64,000 nt of DNA, taken from assembly GCF_026248685.1 (NCBI RefSeq), contig NZ_CP111036.1, forward strand, positions 1,736,001-1,800,000. Reading direction: 5' to 3'. Positions 54,621 through 62,145 of the stretch are shown piece after piece. A program made the translations under genes and the position numbers. The notes under the pieces were generated by a model, which saw nothing but the letters and a program-made list of their open reading frames with translations, was not told where the DNA came from and did not search any database. Positions within the stretch are counted from its first letter, which is position 1. Each line of letters starts with the position of its first letter. This DNA comes from Haladaptatus caseinilyticus. GTDB lineage: Archaea > Halobacteriota > Halobacteria > Halobacteriales > Haladaptataceae.

Positions 54621-54860
54621 CTATTCGAAAGCGTACACGACGTCGCTCGATGCATATGCTACATCGCTCGTCCCGCTCTCATTGACCGCGACGTGTCCCA
54701 TCTCAGCGCCGGTCTCGAACCGTCGAATTCGGTTCCGTCGTCGGCCGACAGTACGTACACTCGGCTGTCGCTGGCACCGACGTAAATGTCGGTATCCGAA
54801 ACGTTGGAACTGTATTGATGTCTGACCTCGAGGTGGCGAGCGGTTGCCGGCCTATCTGAC
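54621..54860 (-). pseudogene. Relic of a PQQ-type beta-propeller protein
   Basis: Minus strand. One frame reads SSNVSDTDIYVGASDSRVYV followed by LSADDGTE (about 54720-54815), a classic PQQ/BamB blade. Then, after a frameshift near 54710, FETGAEMGHVAVNESGTSDV continues into AYASSDVVYAFE and TAG (54621-54623). Only about one and a half blades remain of a normally seven- or eight-blade protein. It points away from ncsA; an intact-looking but amber-interrupted PQQ lipoprotein gene lies on the other side of ncsA. Confidence 0.72.
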
Positions 54861-55051
54861 CGATTACGAGAGGGTCACGGTGTCCCCGTCATCCTCACAT
54901 TTGGGTGTCGAATTTCGAAAGGCGAAACAGTCCGACGTACGGTTGAGTTCGTTCGATATCCCTCGTACGACACACCTCCAATTTGCTATCGCGATATCTG
55001 GTTTACGACGGAGCGAAACCGTGAAACGGCCCGCGACGAAAACGACACGTA

Positions 55052-56059
55052 ATGGACTGCGATAAGTGCGACCGAGAAGCGGTGATGCATGCGGCCTACT
55101 CCGGGCTTCATCTGTGCGAAGACCACTTCTGTCGGTCGGTCGAAAAGCGTCTTCGACGGCGGATCCGTGACGACAATCTCCTCCCCTCGTCCGCAACCCC
55201 CGATGATCCCCAGACGTGGCTTATCGGGCTCTCGGGCGGCAAAGACAGCGTCGTTCTCACCCAGATTCTCCACGACACCTTCGCGAACGATCCACGGATC
55301 GAACTCGTTGCGCTGACGATTCACGAAGGTATCGAGGGCTACCGTGATGCGAGCTTGGACGCCTGCCTCGAACTCACCGACGACCTCGACATCCGGCACG
55401 AAGTCGTCACCTACGAGGACGAGTTCGACGTTCGGATGGACGATGTCGTGGAAAAGGATCCCGAAAGTATGGCCGCCTGTGCCTACTGTGGCGTGTTCCG
55501 CCGGGATTTGCTCTCGAAGTACGCAGAAGAATACGAGGCAGATAAACTACTCACGGGGCATAATCTGGACGACGAGGCCGAAACCGCGCTGATGAACTTC
55601 CTCGAAGGCGACGTTGCCCAAATCGCCAAACATTTCGATGCGAGTCTCGGAAAGTTCGCGGAAGACGCGCGAGGCGGGTCGGACGAAGACACTTCACCGA
55701 CGAGAAGCGACCAAGATTCGTTTGTGCCCCGTGCAAAACCGCTTCGAGACGTCCCGGAGAAAGAAGTCGCGCTGTACGCACACTTGGAAGACCTACCTGC
55801 ACACATCACCGAATGTCCACACTCCAGCGAGGCATATCGGGCCGAAATTCAGGAGCTGATGCTTTCACTGGAGGAAAATCACCCCGGAACGCGCCACTCC
55901 ATCATGGCCGGGTACGAAGAACTCGCCGCTGTTGCCGCGGACGAATTCGGTGCGGGAGACGGAAAACGGGAACTCAACGAATGTGAACGCTGCGGTGCAT
56001 CCACGACCCGCGACGTCTGTCGGAAATGCGCGCTCGTGGAATCGATTCACGCGGTATAG
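55052..56059 (+). CDS. ncsA: tRNA 2-thiolation enzyme NcsA (TtuA/Ncs6 family)
   Basis: 335 residues. N-terminal zinc finger CDKCDREAVMHAAYSGLHLC, PP-loop WLIGLSGGKDSVVLTQILHD (about residue 60), CAYCGVFRRDLL (catalytic/iron-sulfur Cys), LLTGHNLDDEAETALMNFLE (second catalytic region) and C-terminal zinc finger CERCGASTTRDVCRKC. In Haloferax NcsA thiolates the wobble uridine of lysine, glutamine and glutamate tRNAs with sulfur from SAMP2-thiocarboxylate made by UbaA (encoded at 39705-40523). A Ser/Asp-rich insert around 205-230 is haloarchaeal. Confidence 0.93.
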   Translation: MDCDKCDREAVMHAAYSGLHLCEDHFCRSVEKRLRRRIRDDNLLPSSATPDDPQTWLIGLSGGKDSVVLTQILHDTFANDPRIELVALTIHEGIEGYRDASLDACLELTDDLDIRHEVVTYEDEFDVRMDDVVEKDPESMAACAYCGVFRRDLLSKYAEEYEADKLLTGHNLDDEAETALMNFLEGDVAQIAKHFDASLGKFAEDARGGSDEDTSPTRSDQDSFVPRAKPLRDVPEKEVALYAHLEDLPAHITECPHSSEAYRAEIQELMLSLEENHPGTRHSIMAGYEELAAVAADEFGAGDGKRELNECERCGASTTRDVCRKCALVESIHAV

Positions 56060-56297
56060 CCGAACTGGCGAAGCCTCGCTTTCGATTCCTCGCCGAAGTT
56101 TCGTCACCGGAGGGAGATCTCGTCCTCTCGAAGCCAGTATTTGACCAAGGCGAAACGAGCACCGGTTCGAACTCGTCCATGCGTGTTTCACTATTGTAAT
56201 AGATCAACAGTTATTGTAGCAACGACTGAAACCCTGCCGTTTGTAGCCTCTCCTGCGGTAAAGAAAACTTATTACGACGAACACCAACGCCGAAGAT

Positions 56298-57494
56298 ATG
56301 CCCTCCAGACGACGGTTCCTCGCGCTTGGTGCGGTTACTGCCATAACCGGGTGTACGACGATTGCCGACGACCCACCCGAGCCAGGGTCGAACCAATCGA
56401 CGGACCCCGATAGACATATTTACGGCGCGGACGGCGAATAGTCGAGTTTCGGCTGTAACGCTAGTAATACGCGTGCAGTCGCCGACGGAAAAGCTCCCGT
56501 CGATGGTGTTTCCGAACGATGGCGGGTCGAGGTTCCACAAACCACGTATCAGGAACCGCTCGTCACCGATAGTCGAGTTTTCGTTCCTACTCCGTCCGCA
56601 CTCGTCGTCTACGATGCGACTGACGGGGCCGAACTGTGGCGAAAAACTCGCGAGTGCGGTGTCGATACGTATGCGACACCCCTCGTTCGTGGGAAGACCG
56701 TCTACGTCAGTGGAAGCGACAGATTGCTCGCGCTGGATGTCGAAACTGGCGGGACGCAGTGGAAACATACGTTCGACGAGAGTGGGAGCGTCAGAACCCC
56801 GGCAATGTACGACTCGGGCTGGCTATACGTTCCCGTCGGGGAAACCGTGTACCGAGTCAGTTCGAATACGGGGGAAATCGAATGGTCTCGCGCGCTCTTC
56901 GGCGAAATCCTCGGCTCACCCGCGGTTTTTATGGGATATTTCGTCGTACTCGCCACGAAAGCTGGGAAGCTGTATCTTCTCGCCCCGGATGGCACCGGCG
57001 AGGGTGAATGGAACCTGCCGGCAGAGCCTCGGGCACCGCCGACCGCGGACGCGGACGGCGTCTACGTCACCTGTATGGACGGAAGGACGTACGGGATGAC
57101 GATGGAAAACCCACCAAAACTGAACATCGATTGGAAGCGACGGACTGGCTGGGCGGGCGGAGGACTGGCGGTGAAAAAACACCTGTACGCCGCCGGAACG
57201 AGGGGACTGCACGCTATCAACCCGGATAACGGTGAACGAGTGTGGAAACACGACATCGGTGACTGGCGGTGGACCGCCCCCGCGCTCGGTCGAGATACGC
57301 TGTTCGTGGGTGGAGATAAGTTGTACGCTTTCGACCCGACGCCATCGTTTCGGATTCCGGGAACGGGTCCGAGTCTCCGATTCGAAACATCGTTTCATGG
57401 TCGCGTCGGCCCTGGTCCCGTCCTGAACGACGGAGTACTCTACGTCGTTGCGCAGACTGGCGAACGAAAATATCACCTGCTCGCGCTGGAGTAA
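56298..57494 (+). pseudogene. PQQ beta-propeller Tat lipoprotein gene interrupted by an amber codon
   Basis: ATG 56298 starts a textbook Tat lipoprotein: PSRRRFLALGAVTAITGC (lipobox Cys 19). After DRHIYGADGE the frame meets TAG at 56439-56441, then runs open to 57494: SSFGCNASNTRAVADGKAPV, FVPTPSALVVYDATDGAELW, VYVSGSDRLLALDVETGGTQ and further blades (LYVPVGETVYRVSSNTGEIE, YVTCMDGRTYGMTM, LFVGGDKLYAFDP). The codon fits a former TGG (Trp) changed to TAG. Without readthrough only a 47-residue lipopeptide, or a cytosolic piece from a later start such as 56724, is made. Length with the codon restored, 398 residues, is normal for the family. Confidence 0.8.
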
Positions 57495-57532
57495 TCCGTC
57501 GGTCACCGAGAGAGAAAAGGAGGGGCCGTGAA

Positions 57533-58723
57533 TTATCGAATAACGTCGAGACCGTTGTTCTTCTCTACTTCGTCTCTGCCACCGTCACTTTGGGTGCCAA
57601 ACGTTTTCTGTTGGACAGCATCGGCGTTGTTACTGGCGTCGTAGGACTGTGCATCCACGTCGCGCATCTTCTGGCGGGAGCGGTCAGCCTGTTTCTGTGT
57701 CGATGGGCCGAGCACCTGTGCGCTTTTGACGCCGGTCATGATTGCCATGACTCGGACTTTGCTCTTGTAGTTCTCCTGGATGCGCGCCCCCCAGATGACG
57801 TTGGCGCTCGCTTCGAGGCGTTCGGTGATGTTGGCCGCAATGCCCTCTGCTTCTTTGAGCGTGAGGTCCGGTCCCCCCGTGATGTGCACGAGTCCGCCGG
57901 AGGCACCGCGATAATCCACGTCGAGAAGCGGGTGGTTCATCGCGTCGCGCACCACTTCCTCGGTCTTGTTTTTGTCCTGTGTCTCACCGACGAGCATCAC
58001 CGCGACGCCGCCCTGGTTCATGATGGAGGTCATGTCGGCGTAGTCGAGGTTGATGAGGCTTGGCTGTGTGATGGTTTCCGAGATACCTTTCACGGTCTCG
58101 GCGATGATCTGGTCCATCACCGAGAATGCCTTGCCGATCGGTAGGTTCGGGACGTAATCGAGGAGTCGGTTGTTGTCGAGGACGATGATGGAGTCCGCCT
58201 CGTTGCGAAGTTTCTCCAATCCTTCTTCGGCTTTTACTGTGCGAGCACGCTCGACGTTGAACGGCGTCGAGACCATCCCGACGACGATTGCGCCCTGTTC
58301 TTTGGCGATTTTCGCGACAACGGGTGCAGCACCGGTTCCGGTGCCGCCACCCATGCCTGCGGTCACGAAGACGAGGTCGGCATCGCCGAGCACTTCCTTG
58401 ACCGTTCCCTGTGCCATCTCGGTGGCGCGCTCGCCCATGGAAGGGTCGCCGCCAGCCCCGAGACCGGATGTGAGGGATTTGCCGACGAGGATTTTCGTGT
58501 CGGCTTCGATCATTTTCAGGTGCTGTTTGTCGGTATTGATTGCAACCGTGTCAGCACCGTCTACGCCGATGTTGTAGAGCCGATTGATAGTGTTGTTCCC
58601 TGCGCCACCGCAACCGACGATGACGATTCGCGGGTCACCGAACTCGTCACCGGTTGCGACGGCATCCATCTCACGCTGTTCGCTTTCGGCGTTCTCCAGT
58701 GCTTCTTGGACGATGTCCTGCAT
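57533..58723 (-). CDS. ftsZ2: Cell division tubulin FtsZ2
   Basis: 396 residues. GTPase core: [60 protein letters not shown] (tubulin signature), [20 protein letters not shown] and T7 loop [10 protein letters not shown]. The start [20 protein letters not shown] and the tail [12 protein letters not shown] match the haloarchaeal FtsZ2 clade, which in Haloferax drives constriction after FtsZ1. Preceded by cdrS with a 3-bp gap; the pair is one transcript. ncsA lies on the far side, as in Haloferax volcanii. Confidence 0.95.
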   Translation of the reverse strand: MQDIVQEALENAESEQREMDAVATGDEFGDPRIVIVGCGGAGNNTINRLYNIGVDGADTVAINTDKQHLKMIEADTKILVGKSLTSGLGAGGDPSMGERATEMAQGTVKEVLGDADLVFVTAGMGGGTGTGAAPVVAKIAKEQGAIVVGMVSTPFNVERARTVKAEEGLEKLRNEADSIIVLDNNRLLDYVPNLPIGKAFSVMDQIIAETVKGISETITQPSLINLDYADMTSIMNQGGVAVMLVGETQDKNKTEEVVRDAMNHPLLDVDYRGASGGLVHITGGPDLTLKEAEGIAANITERLEASANVIWGARIQENYKSKVRVMAIMTGVKSAQVLGPSTQKQADRSRQKMRDVDAQSYDASNNADAVQQKTFGTQSDGGRDEVEKNNGLDVIR

Positions 58724-58726
58724 CGT

Positions 58727-58906
58727 TCACACCTTTGCCCAGGTGCGCTTGTTCGTGGTCTCGGTTCCGTTTCCGTCTTGCTCGTTGAGCATGTCACGAA
58801 CTGCTGCGCGAATCGCTTCGCTTCGATTCGGGAACTCGCCAGTTTCGACCATCTGTTCGACCTCTTCGATTTGCTGTTTTGGAATTCGTAGTGTCACGCG
58901 CTCCAT
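58727..58906 (-). CDS. cdrS: Ribbon-helix-helix regulator CdrS
   Basis: 59 residues, [20 protein letters not shown], then [20 protein letters not shown] and an [19 protein letters not shown] tail. The beta strand RVTLRIP and helices with [12 protein letters not shown] are a minimal RHH DNA-binding dimer. In Halobacterium and Haloferax this short protein (cell division regulator, short) is co-transcribed with ftsZ2 and controls division genes. Too short for the usual ORF threshold. Promoter with paired operators lies at about 58927-59096. Confidence 0.9.
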   Translation of the reverse strand: MERVTLRIPKQQIEEVEQMVETGEFPNRSEAIRAAVRDMLNEQDGNGTETTNKRTWAKV

Positions 58907-58926
58907 AGTTGTATTCCCCTTGTATG

Positions 58927-58966
58927 GTAAGACGATACACGCGATGCGGTGTTTATCCCGTCTTAC
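58927..58966. promoter_or_regulatory. Inverted half-sites GTAAGACG ... CGTCTTAC in the cdrS leader
   Basis: GTAAGACG (58927-58934) and CGTCTTAC (58959-58966) are 8-bp inverted half-sites with a 24-bp gap. They repeat the arm of the palindromes at 59014 and 59077 and sit between the inferred transcription start and the cdrS start codon. A third, looser binding site is plausible. Confidence 0.5.
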
Positions 58967-59013
58967 GCCGTATTAGCAGCCGAGACGTAGTAATTCGGCC
59001 ATTTAGTTCGCGG

Positions 59014-59033
59014 CGTAAGACAATCGTCTTACG
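59014..59033. promoter_or_regulatory. Operator palindrome CGTAAGAC-AATC-GTCTTACG
   Basis: Perfect 8-bp arms, 4-bp spacer. Placed about 25 bp downstream of the TATA box for minus-strand transcription, so it covers the expected transcription start of cdrS-ftsZ2. The same architecture recurs 63 bp away. Confidence 0.75.
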
Positions 59034-59055
59034 TGGAAGTATCCACAGAGGCACA

Positions 59056-59068
59056 GTATATATAATTA
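59056..59068 (-). promoter_or_regulatory. TATA box of the cdrS-ftsZ2 transcript
   Basis: GTATATATAATTA read on the plus strand (AATTATATATA on the transcribed sense) is the strongest TATA element of the region, bracketed by the two palindromes. Expected start near 59033-59035 would give a leader of about 125 nt. Confidence 0.65.
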
Positions 59069-59076
59069 ACGGCGAT

Positions 59077-59096
59077 CGTAAAACAATCGTTTTACG
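59077..59096. promoter_or_regulatory. Operator palindrome CGTAAAAC-AATC-GTTTTACG
   Basis: Perfect 8-bp arms and the same AATC spacer as the site at 59014; only the fourth arm base pair differs (A against G). It lies directly upstream of the TATA box (BRE position) and overlaps the cdrL stop codon (59092-59094). Spacing of 63 bp from the other site is six helical turns. Confidence 0.75.
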
Positions 59097-59613
59097 CCGA
59101 GTCCAAAACGTCTGCCGATGGTGTTCGTCGCCCACACCCGGGGCAGAACGCCCAGTCCGAACGGAGTTCGTCACCACAGTCACAGAACACGCGATGGGCT
59201 GCCTTCTCGCCGCAGTTCGGGCAGTAAACGTGGCCCGAATCCAGCGACTCGCCGCACTGCCCGCACGTGTTTCCTGCCTGAGATGTGTCGGCGGTCGTAT
59301 GACGTGGACGCTCGTCCGTCGTGCTCGCTACCGAATTCCCTTCGCTCGCTCGGACGTTACTACCTTCGACGGTAACGTTCACGTTGATGTCGCGCGCGTT
59401 TTCGCTCCCGCGTGGGCCTAGTCGTTGGTCGATAAGGTCGTCTACGCGCTCTGCGACGACTGCATCGAGCGTTCCGTCGTTCTGCTCCGTCGATTCGCTG
59501 TGGCCGTCGAGATAGTCGCGGAGTGCTTCGCGCATGACCTCGCTCTTCGATGCATCGAGCGTTTCGAGTCGTTTAACGAGGTCGTCGTCCGCGCGAAATG
59601 TTATTTTACTCAT
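59092..59613 (-). CDS. cdrL: Ribbon-helix-helix/zinc-ribbon regulator CdrL
   Basis: 173 residues from ATG 59613 (MSKITFRADDDLVKRLETLD), preceded by AGGTGG as ribosome-binding site; GTG 59622 is less likely. Residues 1-45 are an RHH domain (SKSEVMREALRDYL); 45-115 an acidic, polar linker; 115-165 two zinc ribbons: CGQCGESLDSGHVYCPNCGE and CDCGDELRSDWAFCPGCGRR. This is the long partner of CdrS known in Halobacterium salinarum to control cdrS-ftsZ2, and here its gene lies just upstream in the same direction. Confidence 0.88.
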   Translation of the reverse strand: MSKITFRADDDLVKRLETLDASKSEVMREALRDYLDGHSESTEQNDGTLDAVVAERVDDLIDQRLGPRGSENARDINVNVTVEGSNVRASEGNSVASTTDERPRHTTADTSQAGNTCGQCGESLDSGHVYCPNCGEKAAHRVFCDCGDELRSDWAFCPGCGRRTPSADVLDSA

Positions 59614-59633
59614 GTTGGCCACCTGAATTCGTC

Positions 59634-59647
59634 TGTATCCCGATACA
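59634..59647. promoter_or_regulatory. Palindrome TGTATC-CC-GATACA upstream of cdrL
   Basis: 6-bp arms around CC, 21 bp before the cdrL ATG. The core GTATCCCGATAC is shared with 45431-45448, where it is also 21 bp from a start codon. Likely operator between promoter and start. Confidence 0.55.
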
Positions 59648-59742
59648 CACAGCCTATCATACTTGAACCTTTCCGTGTGTCCGACACGCGGCCGCGAATA
59701 ATAATTCTTAAGTCCACAACCCGGTTAGGTGGAAGTGCGTGC

Positions 59743-59816
59743 CCGCCCTTAGCTCAGACTGGTAGAGCAGTCGACTGTAGATCGACTTGTCCCCCGTTCA
59801 AATCGGGGAGGGCGGA
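59743..59816 (+). tRNA. tRNA-Tyr (anticodon GTA)
   Basis: 74 nt, all arms close: acceptor CCGCCCT/AGGGCGG with discriminator A, D arm GCTC/GAGC, anticodon stem GTCGA/TCGAC with loop CTGTAGA, T arm CCCCG-TTCAAAT-CGGGG. The C1:G72 pair is the archaeal/eukaryotic tyrosine identity element. No intron, no encoded CCA. An A/T-rich box (ATAATAATTCTTAA, 59698-59711) lies 30-45 bp upstream as promoter. Confidence 0.97.
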
Positions 59817-60125
59817 CTTTTACTGCGAACGACGTGAGCAGTCATACGCACGACTGGGGCGTTTGAGCTTGTGAGTCGCACGCCCGCGCAGCGACGTTCT
59901 CGTGAACGAACACGGAGCGAACGGGAACAGGGAAGAGTTCGTCCCCTCCCGTGTGAGCAGGACCGTCTCACAGCGTTCGGGGTGCATCTGCTCCGTTCTG
60001 TGCTTCGTGGTCGAGCGAGACGGGGCAGGTCGTTCGTCCGTAAACATTTGGATTTTGGCATCGTCGTCGAGTCGTCCCTCAATTTTCTGTATGAAACTTG
60101 CTGCAAACACCTCGTGTATTACACG
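59817..60125. other. Spacer downstream of tRNA-Tyr with no gene seen
   Basis: 309 bases between the tRNA and the end of the convergent transporter gene. Short frames on both strands are Arg/Ser-rich out-of-frame translations. No attachment-site duplication of the tRNA 3' end was found in the window, so no integrated element is indicated here. Confidence 0.4.
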
Positions 60126-61985
60126 CTATACGCCCCAGAATACGGCGATTCCGAGGACGGTCGCTATCGACAGCAGTAGTTGGAGCGGCGCGCCTACGCG
60201 GAAGTAGTCCGTGAACTTGTATCCGCCCGGACCGTACACGAGCAGGTTCGTCTGATAGCCGATGGGAGTCATGAAGTCGGCGCTGGAAGCGAACGTCACG
60301 GCGAGGACGAACGAAAACGGGTCGCCACCGACGCGAGTCGCTGCCTCGACGGCAACCGGTATCATGAGAATGGCGCTCGCGCTGTTGCTGACGACGGCCG
60401 TAACGAGGGTAGTGATGACGTAGAACACCCATAGGACACCGATTGCGGGCAGAAAGTCCGCACTCGTCGCTACTACCGCACCGACGAGGTTCGCCGCACC
60501 GGTCTCCTCGAACGCGATGCCGAGCGGGATGAGGCCTGCGAGGAGGAAGATGACGTCCCACTCCACCGCGTCATACAACTCTCCCGGCTTCACGATACCC
60601 GTCAGTATCATCACGACGACGCCCGCCAATGCAGTCGTGAGAATATCGTACACACCCAGCGCAGCGAACCCGACAACGCCGAGGATGATGGCGATGGCGA
60701 GGGGAATCTTCGACCGCTGATAGTCCGGTTCGGCTGCTACCTGCGTGACGATAAAATCGCGGTTCGTAGCCAACCGATTGACGCTGTCTTCCGTTGCTTG
60801 TACCAGCAAGGTGTCCCCCCGCCGGAGCGTCGTCCGGTCCATCCGCTCCCGGAGCAGTTCCGCTCCCCGCCTGATCGCAAGAACGTTGGCGTCGTATCGT
60901 TCACGAAACGTCGTGCTTTCGAGTGTCTCACCGGTCACCGACGACCACGATGGGAGGACGAGTTCGACGAGCGCTCCGCCTTCCTGCTCCGGTTCGAGTG
61001 CCTCCTCGGTTACGGACGAAAACGCGACGAGCGATAGGCCCTCCGTTAACATCAATTCCCGAAGCGACCCGAAATCCGCGCGAACGACCAACACGTCTCC
61101 CGGTCGAGCCGTTTTCCTCATTAGCGGTTCTATGAACGTCTCATCGTCTCTGATAAGCGAAACGACATCCACGTCGAGTTCGATTTCGGAGAGGGTTTCG
61201 TCGATGGTTCGACCGACGAACGCCGAGTCCTCGCCGACGACGACCTCGGTCAAATACGGCGACAGTTCGTACTCCTCTAAAATGTCTTCCTCCGGAAGCA
61301 CTCGTTCTGGGATGAGTCGCTGGCCGATGGTCATCAGATAGACCGTTCCCACGACGAAAACGACGATTCCGAGTTTCGTGAATTCGAACATCGAAAACGC
61401 GTGGAGGGAGGGGTACTGGCGCCCGAGACGTGCGGCGACGCTGCTGGCAATGAGGTTCGTCGACGTGCCGATGAGCGTGAGCATACCGCCGACCATCGCC
61501 GCATACGAAAGCGGGATAAGCAGTTTCGACGGTGACGTCCGTCCGCGATTTGCGAGGTCGGAAACGACTGGAATGAGCATGGCGACGATCGGCGTATTGT
61601 TGAGTACGCCCGACGGAATACCCGCGAATGCGAGAACGGAAGCGAGCTGTTTTCGCTCGTCGGTGCCCGCGAACGACGCCATTCGTTCGCCGAGTTCCTG
61701 TACGACTCCAGTTTGGCTCACCCCGTAACTCAAGACGAGCATCGCTAGGACGGTGATCGTCGCGTCGTTCGAAAACCCCGATATGCCCTCTTCAGGAGAA
61801 ATTCCCGTCCATGGGCCGAGGAGGATGAGGACGACCATGACGATAATGGCGGTAATGTCGGGAGGAAACGTCTCCGTCGCGAACAGAACGAAAGTCGCCA
61901 CTGCGATACCGAAAACGACGACCATCTCCAGCGTGAGTTCCGGAATCGCCGACCCGGTTTGGACCGCGAGGTCGGGAATGAGCAT
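60126..61985 (-). CDS. SLC13-family permease with TrkA-C domains
   Basis: 619 residues from ATG 61985 (MLIPDLAVQTGSAIPELTLE); the upstream frame is not coding. N-terminal helices with FSNDATITVLAMLVLSYGVS, GIPSGVLNNTPIVAMLIPVV and LIGTSTNLIASSVAARLGRQ (DASS/arsenite-permease signature), two TrkA-C ligand domains (about 215-390; VVVGEDSAFVGRTIDETLSE and LVELVLPSWSSVTGETLEST), then the second half with VVSNSASAILMIPVAVEAAT and MTPIGYQTNLLVYGPGGYKF. Related proteins carry dicarboxylates or sulfate. A sodium-coupled anion transporter is the best guess. Confidence 0.87.
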   Translation of the reverse strand: MLIPDLAVQTGSAIPELTLEMVVVFGIAVATFVLFATETFPPDITAIIVMVVLILLGPWTGISPEEGISGFSNDATITVLAMLVLSYGVSQTGVVQELGERMASFAGTDERKQLASVLAFAGIPSGVLNNTPIVAMLIPVVSDLANRGRTSPSKLLIPLSYAAMVGGMLTLIGTSTNLIASSVAARLGRQYPSLHAFSMFEFTKLGIVVFVVGTVYLMTIGQRLIPERVLPEEDILEEYELSPYLTEVVVGEDSAFVGRTIDETLSEIELDVDVVSLIRDDETFIEPLMRKTARPGDVLVVRADFGSLRELMLTEGLSLVAFSSVTEEALEPEQEGGALVELVLPSWSSVTGETLESTTFRERYDANVLAIRRGAELLRERMDRTTLRRGDTLLVQATEDSVNRLATNRDFIVTQVAAEPDYQRSKIPLAIAIILGVVGFAALGVYDILTTALAGVVVMILTGIVKPGELYDAVEWDVIFLLAGLIPLGIAFEETGAANLVGAVVATSADFLPAIGVLWVFYVITTLVTAVVSNSASAILMIPVAVEAATRVGGDPFSFVLAVTFASSADFMTPIGYQTNLLVYGPGGYKFTDYFRVGAPLQLLLSIATVLGIAVFWGV

Positions 61986-62145
61986 CCGAACGGAACACGT
62001 CGCCCAACCAGTAAAGAATATCCTGCGAAACGTGAGTAGGCTCGGCCTTCTCGCCGAGTAAGGACGTGATTCGTCCGTAATAGTATGCGTGGAGCAGGTT
62101 TCCGCCACGTGAAGGCTTTTACTCTGCACCTGTGAACGCTCCGGT

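Noticed and set aside
56298-57494. TAG as a pyrrolysine codon
   Set aside because: No Pyl genes in the window, TAG ends ordinary genes here, and the context fits a mutated Trp codon better than recoding.
59743-60125. tRNA-Tyr as attachment site of an integrated element
   Set aside because: No integrase gene, no direct repeat of the tRNA 3' end in the window, and housekeeping genes on both sides.
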